A stretch of DNA of 50,788 nt from Actinomycetota bacterium (GTDB lineage Bacteria > Actinomycetota > Acidimicrobiia > Acidimicrobiales > MedAcidi-G1): positions 1-50,788 of the forward strand of contig CACPKO010000008.1 in NCBI GenBank assembly GCA_902634555.1, written 5' to 3'. A model generated the notes under the pieces. The model was not told the origin of the DNA. It ran no database searches and worked only from the letters and a program-made list of their open reading frames with translations. The position numbers and the translations under genes are program-made. This document shows positions 42,311 to 50,642 of this stretch, one piece after another. Each line of letters begins with the position of its first letter. Positions within the stretch are counted from its first letter, which is position 1.

Positions 42311-43936
42311 ATGGTTCACGGAGGAAAACTGGCAGCAAAAGCACTTAAAGATGCTGGAGTTGGAGCAATTTTTACTTTAAGTGGAGGGCACATCATGCCT
42401 ATCTACGACGGCGCACTAGATGAAGGCATCGCCATCATTGATGTCCGACATGAACAGGCAGCCGTTCACGCGGCAGATGCATACAGCAGACTGAATCCAG
42501 GAAAGATCGGGTGTGCAGCTTTAACTGCTGGCCCGGGAATTACTGATGGAGTGACGGGCATAGCGAATGCTTGGAGAGCCAATAGCCCGATTCTTGTTCT
42601 TGGCGGACAAGGACCATTCAACAATTTAAGGCGAGGATCCCTTCAAGAAATGGATCACGTTTCTATGATTCGCCCAATTAGCAAGTGGGCAGATGCCTGC
42701 TATGAAACCAGCAGAATACCCGAATACATAGAGATGGCAGTCCGAGCGGCCGTTACAGGAACACCCGGACCGGCATTCCTGGAAATTCCCATGGACGTTC
42801 TCATGGGTCCGGCGGAAATGGAAAACGTCTACTTCCCGCAAATTCGTACGACACCACCTCAGGTGATACCAGACCCGCAAGATGTCCAACAAGCAATAGA
42901 TCTTTTAACTCAAGCTGAACGGCCGCTCATGTTGGCAGGAACGGGAGTCAAATGGTCTCAAGGGAGTGCTTCTTTAGCAGAATTCGCTGAAAAAACTAAG
43001 GTACCTGTTTTCTTAAACGGCATGGGAAGAGGGCAACTCCAATCAAATCATCCGCAATTTTTTAATCGAGTTCGTAAAGAAGCAATGATGCAATGCGACG
43101 TCTTCATTCTTGCTGGCTCTCCTCTTGATTTCCGTCTCAAATATGGGGGAGCTATACCACAGGAAGCGAAAATCATTCAATTAGAGATGGAAGCCTCTCT
43201 TATTGGGCAAAATCGTTCATCAGACGTGGCGTTAGTAGGGAACATCGGAACTGCTTTAGAGGAGATCACAAAAGGAATTTCAAAAGAGTTCAAAGAATGG
43301 TCCTCTGAATTGCGTAGCCGCGAAGAGGAAATAGCAGCAGGATTTGAATCACAACTTTCCTCTGATGAAAGTCCGGTAGATCCGCTTCGTTTTGCTGCAG
43401 AAATAAGAGACTTCATCGACGAAGACACAATTCTCATAGGGGATGGTGGAGATATCGTTGCTCAAGTTTCCAAAGTGGTTCCTGTGTTGAAAGAAAATTG
43501 TTGGATGGATCCTGGCCCACTAGGAACCTTAGGTGTCGGCATGCCGTTTGCTTTAGCGGCTCAACACACGTTCCCAGACAGAAGAGTTCTCATTATCTAC
43601 GGCGACGGCGCATTCGGTCTTAACGGCTTTGAATACGACACCGCTATTCGATTCAACCTTCCAATTGTTGGAATTGTCGGAAACGACTCAGCTTGGGGGC
43701 AAATGTTACGTCCACAAGTTGGGATATATGGAGCAGAAAGAAAAGTAGCGGTCGATCTCGCGGACACCCGTTACGACAAAGTCGTAGAAGCTTTAGGAGG
43801 TCACGGGGAGCACTGTGAGCGGCCAGAAGAAATCAGACCAGCATTAGAGCGTTCATTCGCTTCCGGTAAACCTGCTTTGATCAACGTAAAAATCAGAAAA
43901 GACGAAGGGGCACCAAAAGGCAGTACCTACGTCTAA
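42311..43936 (+). CDS. Thiamine diphosphate-dependent enzyme (acetolactate synthase-like)
   Basis: This 541-residue ThDP enzyme has the three domains of the POX/ALS group. The catalytic Glu48 is in DVRHEQAAVHAADAYSR, and ThDP-Mg binding is in YGDGAFGLNG followed by IVGNDSAWGQM. Features such as GGQGPFNNLRRGSLQEMDH and SKWADACYE suggest the 2-hydroxyacyl-CoA lyase/oxalyl-CoA decarboxylase side of the family rather than branched-chain synthesis, since no ilvN small subunit follows. The substrate is not decided by sequence. A 77-bp gap separates it from pntB, so a separate promoter is possible. Confidence 0.85.
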   Translation: MVHGGKLAAKALKDAGVGAIFTLSGGHIMPIYDGALDEGIAIIDVRHEQAAVHAADAYSRLNPGKIGCAALTAGPGITDGVTGIANAWRANSPILVLGGQGPFNNLRRGSLQEMDHVSMIRPISKWADACYETSRIPEYIEMAVRAAVTGTPGPAFLEIPMDVLMGPAEMENVYFPQIRTTPPQVIPDPQDVQQAIDLLTQAERPLMLAGTGVKWSQGSASLAEFAEKTKVPVFLNGMGRGQLQSNHPQFFNRVRKEAMMQCDVFILAGSPLDFRLKYGGAIPQEAKIIQLEMEASLIGQNRSSDVALVGNIGTALEEITKGISKEFKEWSSELRSREEEIAAGFESQLSSDESPVDPLRFAAEIRDFIDEDTILIGDGGDIVAQVSKVVPVLKENCWMDPGPLGTLGVGMPFALAAQHTFPDRRVLIIYGDGAFGLNGFEYDTAIRFNLPIVGIVGNDSAWGQMLRPQVGIYGAERKVAVDLADTRYDKVVEALGGHGEHCERPEEIRPALERSFASGKPALINVKIRKDEGAPKGSTYV

Positions 43937-44007
43937 GAGTTTTATTTCTTAAACTACGATCAACTACCTATTTAGTTTTATAGCTACAGCAGAGAAAGAA
44001 AGTAAAG

Positions 44008-44832
44008 ATGCAAGAACAAGACCCATACGAATTAGCCGCAGAAGCAGCCAAAGTATTAGCGAAAGCCACCGGAGTGGAAAACCATGACGTGGTCTTAGTG
44101 CTCGGATCTGGTTGGGCTGCCGCCGCAGATGGACTCGGAGACGTCGTCGCGGACGTTGGGTTAGATGAATTGCCAGGATTTCCCGCACCAACAGTTTTAG
44201 GGCACCGTAATCTCGCTCGTTCTTTAAAAGTCGGAGATAAATCAGTATTAGTGCTTGGTGGTCGCGCCCATTTGTATGAAGGACACTCAGCTGCGACAGC
44301 GGTGCATGGAGTCAGGACAGCAATCGCGGCAGGATGCGAAACAGTGATACTCACTAACGCCGCTGGCGGTCTTAACCCGGCATGGAAAGATGGTCAACCT
44401 GTTTTAATTTCCGATCAACTGAATTTGACTGGAACGTCACCAATGGTAGGTCCCGCCCCATCGGTTGGCCTTCCCGTTCACTTTGTTGACCTCACTGAAG
44501 CCTATTCGTCTCGCCTGCGTGACATAGCCAAAGAAGTGGACCCATCTCTTCCTGAAGGAATATATGCAGGTTTACTCGGGGGAGCCTTTGAAACCCCGGC
44601 AGAAGTCCGCATGTTTCAACTTTTAGGAGCGAACCTTGTTGGAATGTCCACCGTGTTGGAAGCTATAGCAGCACGGCATCTAGGGGCCGAAGTTCTCGGC
44701 ATCTCACTTGTCACTAATGCCGCAGCGGGAATAAGTGAAGTAGAACTTGACCATGAAGATGTGCTCACAGTAGCTGCAGAATCAGGTCCACGGATCATGG
44801 CGCTGTTGCGAGAAATTTTGGAACGTCTGTGA
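44008..44832 (+). CDS. Purine nucleoside phosphorylase
   Basis: This 274-residue trimeric-type (PNP/MTAP) phosphorylase cleaves purine (deoxy)nucleosides with phosphate to base and (deoxy)ribose-1-phosphate. Motifs are LVLGSGW (31-36), the phosphate-binding GGRAHLYEGH, TNAAGGL, and VGMSTVLEAIAARHLG with the catalytic-site SLVTNAAAGI. It starts a deoxynucleoside catabolism operon and overlaps the phosphomutase gene by 4 bp. The order PNP, mutase, DERA, ALDH, ALDH recalls the Streptomyces locus. Confidence 0.93.
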   Translation: MQEQDPYELAAEAAKVLAKATGVENHDVVLVLGSGWAAAADGLGDVVADVGLDELPGFPAPTVLGHRNLARSLKVGDKSVLVLGGRAHLYEGHSAATAVHGVRTAIAAGCETVILTNAAGGLNPAWKDGQPVLISDQLNLTGTSPMVGPAPSVGLPVHFVDLTEAYSSRLRDIAKEVDPSLPEGIYAGLLGGAFETPAEVRMFQLLGANLVGMSTVLEAIAARHLGAEVLGISLVTNAAAGISEVELDHEDVLTVAAESGPRIMALLREILERL

Positions 44833-46946
44833 CCAAAACTTTGTCTGGAGATCAGGCCCGTGTTGCCGCTAAACAATGGCTTGAGTGTGAATCTGACTTA
44901 AATAACTGCCAAGAAATCGAAGCACTTTTAGCAGGTCCAGAATCTGACTTGATTGAAAGATTTACCGGTCATTTAGAGTTTGGGACTGCTGGCTTAAGGG
45001 GTCCCTTAGGGGCCGGGCCTCAGCGAATGAATCGTTCTCTGGTGCAGATGACCGCAACAGCAATAGCGAAACGTTTACTTGAAGAAGATCAGAAAGAATC
45101 TCCGTTAGTGGTTATTGGGTTCGATGCTCGGACACAAAGCGACGTTTTTGCTTCTGATACAGCCCGTGTTTTAGCGAATCATGGTATTCGTTGCGTATTG
45201 TTACCTAAAGCGTTACCTACCCCCGTGCTGGCTTTTTCTGTCCTGCAAATCAAGGCGTCAGCTGGAATTATGGTTACAGCTAGTCACAATCCGCGTCAAG
45301 ACAACGGTTACAAGGTTTATTGGAAAGATGGTGCGCAGATCAACGCACCTCTAGATAAAGAAATAAGTGCTTACCTTGACGAGATAAAACCAAATGAAAT
45401 GGAAATCGCTTCGTTAGATAGCCCTTTGATTACTCACGATGAAGGAAACTTACTAGAACAATATTTAGACATGGCGGCGAGTTGTGTAACTCAATCTCCT
45501 GAATCAGAGTTGAAGATAATGTACACACCGATTCATGGAGTAGGAAGAGACACTCTCGTGGAGGTGTTTACTCGAGCAGGGTTTACTTCCGTTCATGTAC
45601 TTGAGGAACAAGCCGAACCTGATCCGGATTTCCCTACTGTTAATTTTCCAAACCCTGAAGTTCCTGGAACATTAGATTTGGCTCTCGCAGAAGCAAAGAG
45701 GATAGACGCAGACCTTCTAATAGCTAATGACCCTGATGCGGATCGTCTTGCTGTAGTAGTTCCAGATGGGAAGACGTGGCGCACCTTGAACGGCAACGAA
45801 ATAGGGTCGCTATTAGCGGAACACGTGCTGCAGTCGTCAGAGGGGAGTGACCGATTAGTGGTAACGACCATTGTTTCTTCTCGGATGCTTAAAAAAATAG
45901 CAGAGCATCATAACGTTCATTATGAAGAGACTTTGACTGGCTTCAAGTGGATCATGCGGCCAGGTATTGATAGTCAGGAAAAGAATTTTGTTTTCGGCTA
46001 TGAAGAAGCACTTGGATTTGCTGTTGGTGATCATGTGCATGACAAAGATGGAGTAACTGCAGCTCTTGTTTTTGCGGATATAGCGAGAAGAGCAAAGCGG
46101 GATAAACGGCCAGTGGTCGAATTTTTACATGAGCTATGGCATCTTCACGGTTGTCATGCAACTGGACAGGTAACTCACCGCTTTGAAGGGCCAGAAGGTG
46201 TTGAAGCAATGAAGCAAATCATGAATTTGATTCGTCAAAATCCGCCGAAAAGAATCGGTAGTTACGGTGTTAAAAAGGTAACGGATTTTTCAAGCCAGTT
46301 CAGTTGGTTGCCGGCAACAGACGCGGTTGCTTTCGAAACAAGTCAATCACGAGTTGTTGTTCGGCCTAGTGGAACAGAGCCACTTATTAAAATCTATGCA
46401 GAAGTTGTGGTTCCGGTACAAAGTGGTGAGGTTGCATCACGTGAGGACGATTGTTTGGTTGACAATTACGAAAAACGTATTGGTGAATTTTCCTCATTTC
46501 TAGATAGAGAAGACGAGATTCGGTTAATGGAAGAAATTGAAGAGGGTGTCGCTGCCGATATAGCGCTAGAAAAAAATTGGGGAGCAAACTTAACGCCAAC
46601 GGAAGAACGAAAATTACGACGTACGGTAATAAAAGGGGAGCAAGCAAAAGTAAAATTTACTGAGCCATATCTACATCTTGTAGTTCTTATCGCTAAAAAA
46701 TATCGTGATTCTGGTATTCCGCTAATGAATTTAATTGAAGAAGGGAACCTTGGTTTAGACCGTGCTGTAGGAGAATTTGATTGGAGAAAAGGCTTCAGGT
46801 TCTCTACTTATGCAACTTGGTGGATTCGAAAAGCCATCACGGATAGCTTCGCTGCTCGTAAGTATCCTTATGCTGCGGCGAACATGTTAGCGGAGACAGA
46901 ATTGAAACATGCTCTTAAGAGTGTAAGTGATCTTTTAAGTAAATAA
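44829..46946 (+). CDS. Sugar phosphomutase fused to sigma-70 regions 1.2-2.4
   Basis: This 705-residue protein combines two complete modules. Residues 1 to about 557 are a phosphohexomutase/phosphopentomutase-type enzyme: phosphoserine loop TASHNP (S152), metal loop DPDADR (301-306), sugar loop GYEEALG (390-396) and phosphate site RPSGTEP (512-518). From about 559 the sequence is sigma-70-like: region 1.2 (EDEIRLMEEIEEG and LTPTEERKLRR), then LHLVVLIAKKYRDSGIPLMN, LIEEGNLGLDRAVGEFD, and FSTYATWWIRKAIT (658-671). It ends soon after, near the start of region 3.0, with no regions 3 or 4. Core-binding positions differ: E. coli D403 and Q406 correspond to Asn and Glu, while E407 is kept. The frame is open with no internal ribosome site. 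It starts with GTG inside the PNP stop (GTGA). The mutase would isomerise (deoxy)ribose-1-phosphate; the sigma part may bind RNA polymerase. Confidence 0.88.
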   Translation: MTKTLSGDQARVAAKQWLECESDLNNCQEIEALLAGPESDLIERFTGHLEFGTAGLRGPLGAGPQRMNRSLVQMTATAIAKRLLEEDQKESPLVVIGFDARTQSDVFASDTARVLANHGIRCVLLPKALPTPVLAFSVLQIKASAGIMVTASHNPRQDNGYKVYWKDGAQINAPLDKEISAYLDEIKPNEMEIASLDSPLITHDEGNLLEQYLDMAASCVTQSPESELKIMYTPIHGVGRDTLVEVFTRAGFTSVHVLEEQAEPDPDFPTVNFPNPEVPGTLDLALAEAKRIDADLLIANDPDADRLAVVVPDGKTWRTLNGNEIGSLLAEHVLQSSEGSDRLVVTTIVSSRMLKKIAEHHNVHYEETLTGFKWIMRPGIDSQEKNFVFGYEEALGFAVGDHVHDKDGVTAALVFADIARRAKRDKRPVVEFLHELWHLHGCHATGQVTHRFEGPEGVEAMKQIMNLIRQNPPKRIGSYGVKKVTDFSSQFSWLPATDAVAFETSQSRVVVRPSGTEPLIKIYAEVVVPVQSGEVASREDDCLVDNYEKRIGEFSSFLDREDEIRLMEEIEEGVAADIALEKNWGANLTPTEERKLRRTVIKGEQAKVKFTEPYLHLVVLIAKKYRDSGIPLMNLIEEGNLGLDRAVGEFDWRKGFRFSTYATWWIRKAITDSFAARKYPYAAANMLAETELKHALKSVSDLLSK

Positions 46947-46953
46947 ATTCTTC

Positions 46954-47012
46954 ACTTTTCAATATGTAAAGTTAGATTTTTACTGTAAAGTGACATGTGA
47001 GGTTAACATGTC
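46954..47012. promoter_or_regulatory. Repeat-rich leader of the DERA gene
   Basis: The 61-bp gap contains two TGTAAAGT direct repeats (46965-46972, 46984-46991) spaced 19 bp and an ACTTT/AAAGT inverted pair (46954-46958, 46968-46972). A perfect 7-bp inverted repeat GACATGT (46992-46998)/ACATGTC (47006-47012) has the ribosome site GAGG in its 7-nt loop and the ATG inside its right arm. It could be an operator or an RNA hairpin that sequesters the start. Its presence breaks the otherwise overlapping operon and suggests DERA is controlled separately. Confidence 0.5.
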
Positions 47013-48231
47013 AAGTCAAAAAGATAGCGACCATCGCCTAAAAGTCAAGCCCTACCGGCTGACTCTTGAAGCCAAGATCCAAGCCGGAGAGCTAGAACTT
47101 ACTTCGGTTCTTTCTTCTCAACGCGAAGCATGTAAAGCGATGGGGGCATCAAGTGCATACTTACAGTCCAAACCGCATGAGTCTTTCCGTACCATGCAAA
47201 AAGAAAACAAAGTAACAGTTGACGACCTCCTGTATCACTTAAAACTCTTAGAGTCGACAGGAGAATCAGGAATAGAAGAATTAAAAGAACGCAACAAACT
47301 ATCCGTCGGAACTCACACAACCTTAAAGTTGGGCCGAACACGAGATTTCTTCCTAACTCCGTCTGTGGACCAGGTCGCTTTAGAAACTAGAGCGAGTTCT
47401 TTAGCGACACGCTCAATAAAAAATGATACAAAACGAGCAGCTCTTGAGTTATCTATCCGCTGCATGGATCTAACGACACTTGAGGGTGCAGATACACCAG
47501 AAAAGGTGGCATCTCTTTGCAGAAAAGCGATTCGCCCTGATGCAACAGACTTTTCAGTTCCTTCAGTTGCGGCGGTATGCGTTTACCCGGAAATGGTTGA
47601 CTATGCAGCAGAATTTACTGCCGGAACTTCTGTCAAAGTAGCAAGCGTGGCCGGAGCTTTCCCAAGCGGTTTATCAAATCTGAATGTTCGACTTTCCGAC
47701 ATTACTGATGCGGTTAGTCGGGGTGCCGATGAAATAGACATAGTTCTGAACCGTTCCGCGTTTCTCACAGGAAAGTACATACAAGCCGCAGATGAGATTT
47801 CAGCAGCGAAAGAAGCATGCGGAGACGCTCACTTGAAAGTGATTCTTGAGACTGGGGAAATTGGTGGGTACGACCAAATACGAAGAGCTTCTGAACTCGC
47901 CATGGTCGCTGGAGCAGATTTTATAAAAACTTCAACAGGGAAAATTCCAAAAGCTTCAACTCTGCCGGTAGTACTTTGTATGGCAGAAGCCATACGTGAC
48001 CATGCGGACAAGACAGGTCAGATCGTTGGGCTCAAAGCAGCGGGAGGTATCAGAACAGCGAAACAGGCTTGGCATTATTTGGTAGTGATAGGCGAAACGC
48101 TTGGACAAGAATGGTTAAACCCTGACTTGTTCAGAATCGGAGCATCCAGCCTTTTAAATGACGTTCTTCAACAACTCGGAAAACTAGAAACTGGCCGTTA
48201 CTTTGGCCCTAACTATGTGACGGTGGACTAA
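47008..48231 (+). CDS. deoC: Deoxyribose-phosphate aldolase with extra N-terminal IHF-like domain
   Basis: The start at 47008 (MSSQKDSD) follows a GAGG site; a GTG at 46990 is less likely. Residues about 119-407 are a eukaryote-like DERA: CMDLTTLEGAD, VAAVCVYPEMV, Schiff-base Lys307 in DFIKTSTGK, Lys343 in GLKAAGGIR, and FRIGASSLL. It cleaves deoxyribose-5-phosphate to acetaldehyde and glyceraldehyde-3-phosphate. Residues 1-118 are absent from human DERA. They resemble mycobacterial integration host factor (mIHF): L-x6-G-x3-L-T-x-V-L (20-35), a K-x3-DDLLYHL block (68-78) matching K-V-S-x-LLxxL, and LGRTR (108-112) matching the GLG-x2-QR end. This match is from memory and moderate. If correct, the aldolase carries a DNA-binding domain. 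Confidence 0.9.
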   Translation: MSSQKDSDHRLKVKPYRLTLEAKIQAGELELTSVLSSQREACKAMGASSAYLQSKPHESFRTMQKENKVTVDDLLYHLKLLESTGESGIEELKERNKLSVGTHTTLKLGRTRDFFLTPSVDQVALETRASSLATRSIKNDTKRAALELSIRCMDLTTLEGADTPEKVASLCRKAIRPDATDFSVPSVAAVCVYPEMVDYAAEFTAGTSVKVASVAGAFPSGLSNLNVRLSDITDAVSRGADEIDIVLNRSAFLTGKYIQAADEISAAKEACGDAHLKVILETGEIGGYDQIRRASELAMVAGADFIKTSTGKIPKASTLPVVLCMAEAIRDHADKTGQIVGLKAAGGIRTAKQAWHYLVVIGETLGQEWLNPDLFRIGASSLLNDVLQQLGKLETGRYFGPNYVTVD

Positions 48232-48234
48232 ATC

Positions 48235-49704
48235 ATGAACACAAATGAGCCTTTTAACCTTGAATACGCTCCGGCACCAGAATCAACAAAAATCGTAAAT
48301 ATCGCTAAAAGTTATGACCTGTTTATCGGCGGAAAGTTCGTTAAAGCCAAATCTGGGAAAACGTTTTCCACAATAAATCCCGCTACAGAAGAACATCTTT
48401 CTACTATCGCTGAAGCTTCAACCGATGATGTGAATAAAGCAGTTAAAGCAGCGCGAAAAGGGTACAAAAATTATTGGCGTGACATGCCGGGGAAACAGCG
48501 AGCCCGGTACCTTTACCGCATTGCGAGACAGATTCAAGAAAGATCTCGAGAATTCGCTGTATTAGAAACGCTAGATGGTGGGAAACCAATAAAAGAAAGT
48601 CGAGATTTCGACCTTCCACAAGTTGCGGCTCATTTCTTTTACAACGCAGGGTGGGCCGACAAACTCGATTACGCCTTCCCTAATAGAAAAGTTTCTCCTC
48701 ACGGAGTAGTGGGGCAAATCATTCCATGGAACTTCCCACTACTCATGGCTGCATGGAAAATCGCGCCCGCATTAGCGACCGGTAATACCGTGGTGTTGAA
48801 ACCAGCAGAAACTACGCCGTTAACTGCGTTACTTCTCGCCGAATTGATTCAAGACGCTGACCTTCCACCTGGAGTTGTCAACATCGTTACTGGAGCCGGA
48901 GAAACCGGTGAAGCACTGGTCAACCATCCCGATATCAACAAGTTGGCGTTCACTGGATCAACAGATGTTGGGAAGATGATTCAAAAGGCAGCGGCGGCCC
49001 GTCGATTACCACTCACTTTAGAGTTAGGCGGTAAAGCCGCTCATGTCGTGTTCGAAGATGCTGCGATTGATCAAGCCGTAGAAGGAGTGGTGAACGGCAT
49101 ATTCTTCAATCAAGGACACGTCTGTTGCGCAGGTTCACGCCTTCTGGTTCAAGAATCAATAGCTGAAGATTTCATAGCACGCCTTAAAAGACGAGTTGCT
49201 TTATTGAGGGTTGGTGACCCACTTGACAAGAACACTGATGTAGGAGCAATCAACTCGGGTGCACAACTTACTCGTATACAAGAATTAGTCGAATCCGGAG
49301 TCGCCGAAGGAGCAGACATCTTCCAACCCGACTGCAAATTACCGGCGAAAGGATTCTGGTTTACCCCAACACTTTTCACTGGAGTGCAACAAAGTCATCG
49401 GATAGCTCGAGAAGAAATCTTCGGCCCAGTGCTTTCTATACAAACGTTCCGAACAGCGGAAGAAGCCGTAGAGAAAGCAAACAACACTCCTTACGGATTA
49501 TCGGCCGGAATATGGACAGAGAAAGGTTCAAAAATTCTATGGATGGCCGACCGGCTACAAGCAGGAGTTGTTTGGGCTAACACCTACAACCAATTCGATC
49601 CCTCTAGCCCCTTTGGCGGCTATAAAGAAAGCGGATTCGGCCGTGAAGGCGGATTACAAGGGCTGTCACCTTATGTGCGGAACGCTGTTGGAGGTCGATC
49701 ATGA
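48235..49704 (+). CDS. Aldehyde dehydrogenase
   Basis: This 489-residue NAD-dependent ALDH has the oxyanion-site [22 protein letters not shown]-fold FTGSTDVGK, the general base Glu in LELGGK and the nucleophilic Cys in [11 protein letters not shown], plus EEIFGPVL and [15 protein letters not shown] near the end. It probably oxidises acetaldehyde released by DERA. It starts 3 bp after deoC and overlaps the shorter ALDH-like gene by 4 bp, so all three form a unit. Confidence 0.93.
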   Translation: MNTNEPFNLEYAPAPESTKIVNIAKSYDLFIGGKFVKAKSGKTFSTINPATEEHLSTIAEASTDDVNKAVKAARKGYKNYWRDMPGKQRARYLYRIARQIQERSREFAVLETLDGGKPIKESRDFDLPQVAAHFFYNAGWADKLDYAFPNRKVSPHGVVGQIIPWNFPLLMAAWKIAPALATGNTVVLKPAETTPLTALLLAELIQDADLPPGVVNIVTGAGETGEALVNHPDINKLAFTGSTDVGKMIQKAAAARRLPLTLELGGKAAHVVFEDAAIDQAVEGVVNGIFFNQGHVCCAGSRLLVQESIAEDFIARLKRRVALLRVGDPLDKNTDVGAINSGAQLTRIQELVESGVAEGADIFQPDCKLPAKGFWFTPTLFTGVQQSHRIAREEIFGPVLSIQTFRTAEEAVEKANNTPYGLSAGIWTEKGSKILWMADRLQAGVVWANTYNQFDPSSPFGGYKESGFGREGGLQGLSPYVRNAVGGRS

Positions 49705-50546
49705 ACAAAAATCTTCCTGTCGCAAAAACCTACAAATTATTTATTAATGGGGCGTTCCCGCGTTCAGAGTCTGGATATACGCTTCCGATACGAAACACCG
49801 AAGGTCAACTCTTAGCAAACATTTCGAAGGCTTCCCGTAAAGACCTTCGAGATTCAGTTCGAGCAGCTCGATCAGCGCAAGAGTCTTGGGCGAGTCGAAC
49901 CGCATACAATCGCGGGCAGATCCTTTACCGCATCGCCGAGATGATGGAGGCACGACGGGAAGAATTCATCGCAGTGCTTGAAAGCACCGGTGAAACACAT
50001 AAAGAAGCCGTCGGGCAAGTGGAAGATGCAATAGAACGCTGGGTTTGGTATGCGGGATGGGCAGACAAAATCCACCATGTTCTCGGCACGGTCAACCCCG
50101 TTGCTGGACCTTATTTCAACTTCACCATGCCGGAACCCACCGGAGTGGTAGGAGTCGTAGCATCCGAAGAACCAGCTTTACTAGGGTTAGTTTCACGACT
50201 CGCCCCAATAATTGTGAGCGGAAACACAGCAGTCGTAGTAGTAGACGTAGAAGCAGGACTCGCAGCGGTAACCCTCGCAGAAGTCTTAGCAACCTCCGAC
50301 CTCCCAGGCGGAGTAGTCAATCTTCTCACCGGAGACAAGCAAGAACTACTTCCATGGATGCTTGGGCACCTAGACATTAACTCAGTCGATCTCACAGGAG
50401 CACCGAACGACATTGATCACGAAATACTTGAAGAATCTGCAGTCAATGTGAAACGAACTGTCTGGGGAGACCCAACAGACGAAACGCCGTATATCATTGC
50501 AGACTTTTTAGAAATGAAAACAGTCTGGCATCCAATAGGCCGCTGA
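49701..50546 (+). CDS. Short aldehyde dehydrogenase-like protein lacking the catalytic domain
   Basis: This 281-residue protein is homologous to the first half of ALDH: LFINGAFPRSESG, LYRIAEMMEARREEF, ERWVWYAGWADKIHH and the NAD-domain SGNTAVVVVDVEAGLAAVTLAEVL. It has no Cys nucleophile, no ELGGK base and no C-terminal half. The coding end MKTVWHPIGR looks like a designed terminus, not a frameshift relic. Short ALDH-like paralogues next to deoC occur in actinobacterial operons as I recall, so this is probably a conserved non-catalytic or regulatory partner of the preceding ALDH. It overlaps that gene by 4 bp. Confidence 0.82.
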   Translation: MNKNLPVAKTYKLFINGAFPRSESGYTLPIRNTEGQLLANISKASRKDLRDSVRAARSAQESWASRTAYNRGQILYRIAEMMEARREEFIAVLESTGETHKEAVGQVEDAIERWVWYAGWADKIHHVLGTVNPVAGPYFNFTMPEPTGVVGVVASEEPALLGLVSRLAPIIVSGNTAVVVVDVEAGLAAVTLAEVLATSDLPGGVVNLLTGDKQELLPWMLGHLDINSVDLTGAPNDIDHEILEESAVNVKRTVWGDPTDETPYIIADFLEMKTVWHPIGR

Positions 50547-50642
50547 GTAACACGTAAGACACTCGTCTAAATTGAGGATTTTGCTTTAGCTTTCTTCTTT
50601 GTTAAACAGAGATAACAGAATGTTAATTATGTAGGAGTTCTG

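Noticed and set aside
46528-46946. Independent sigma-like gene starting at an internal ATG within the phosphomutase frame
   Set aside because: The possible Met567 codon has no ribosome site and would omit the start of region 1.2. The frame is continuous with the enzyme.
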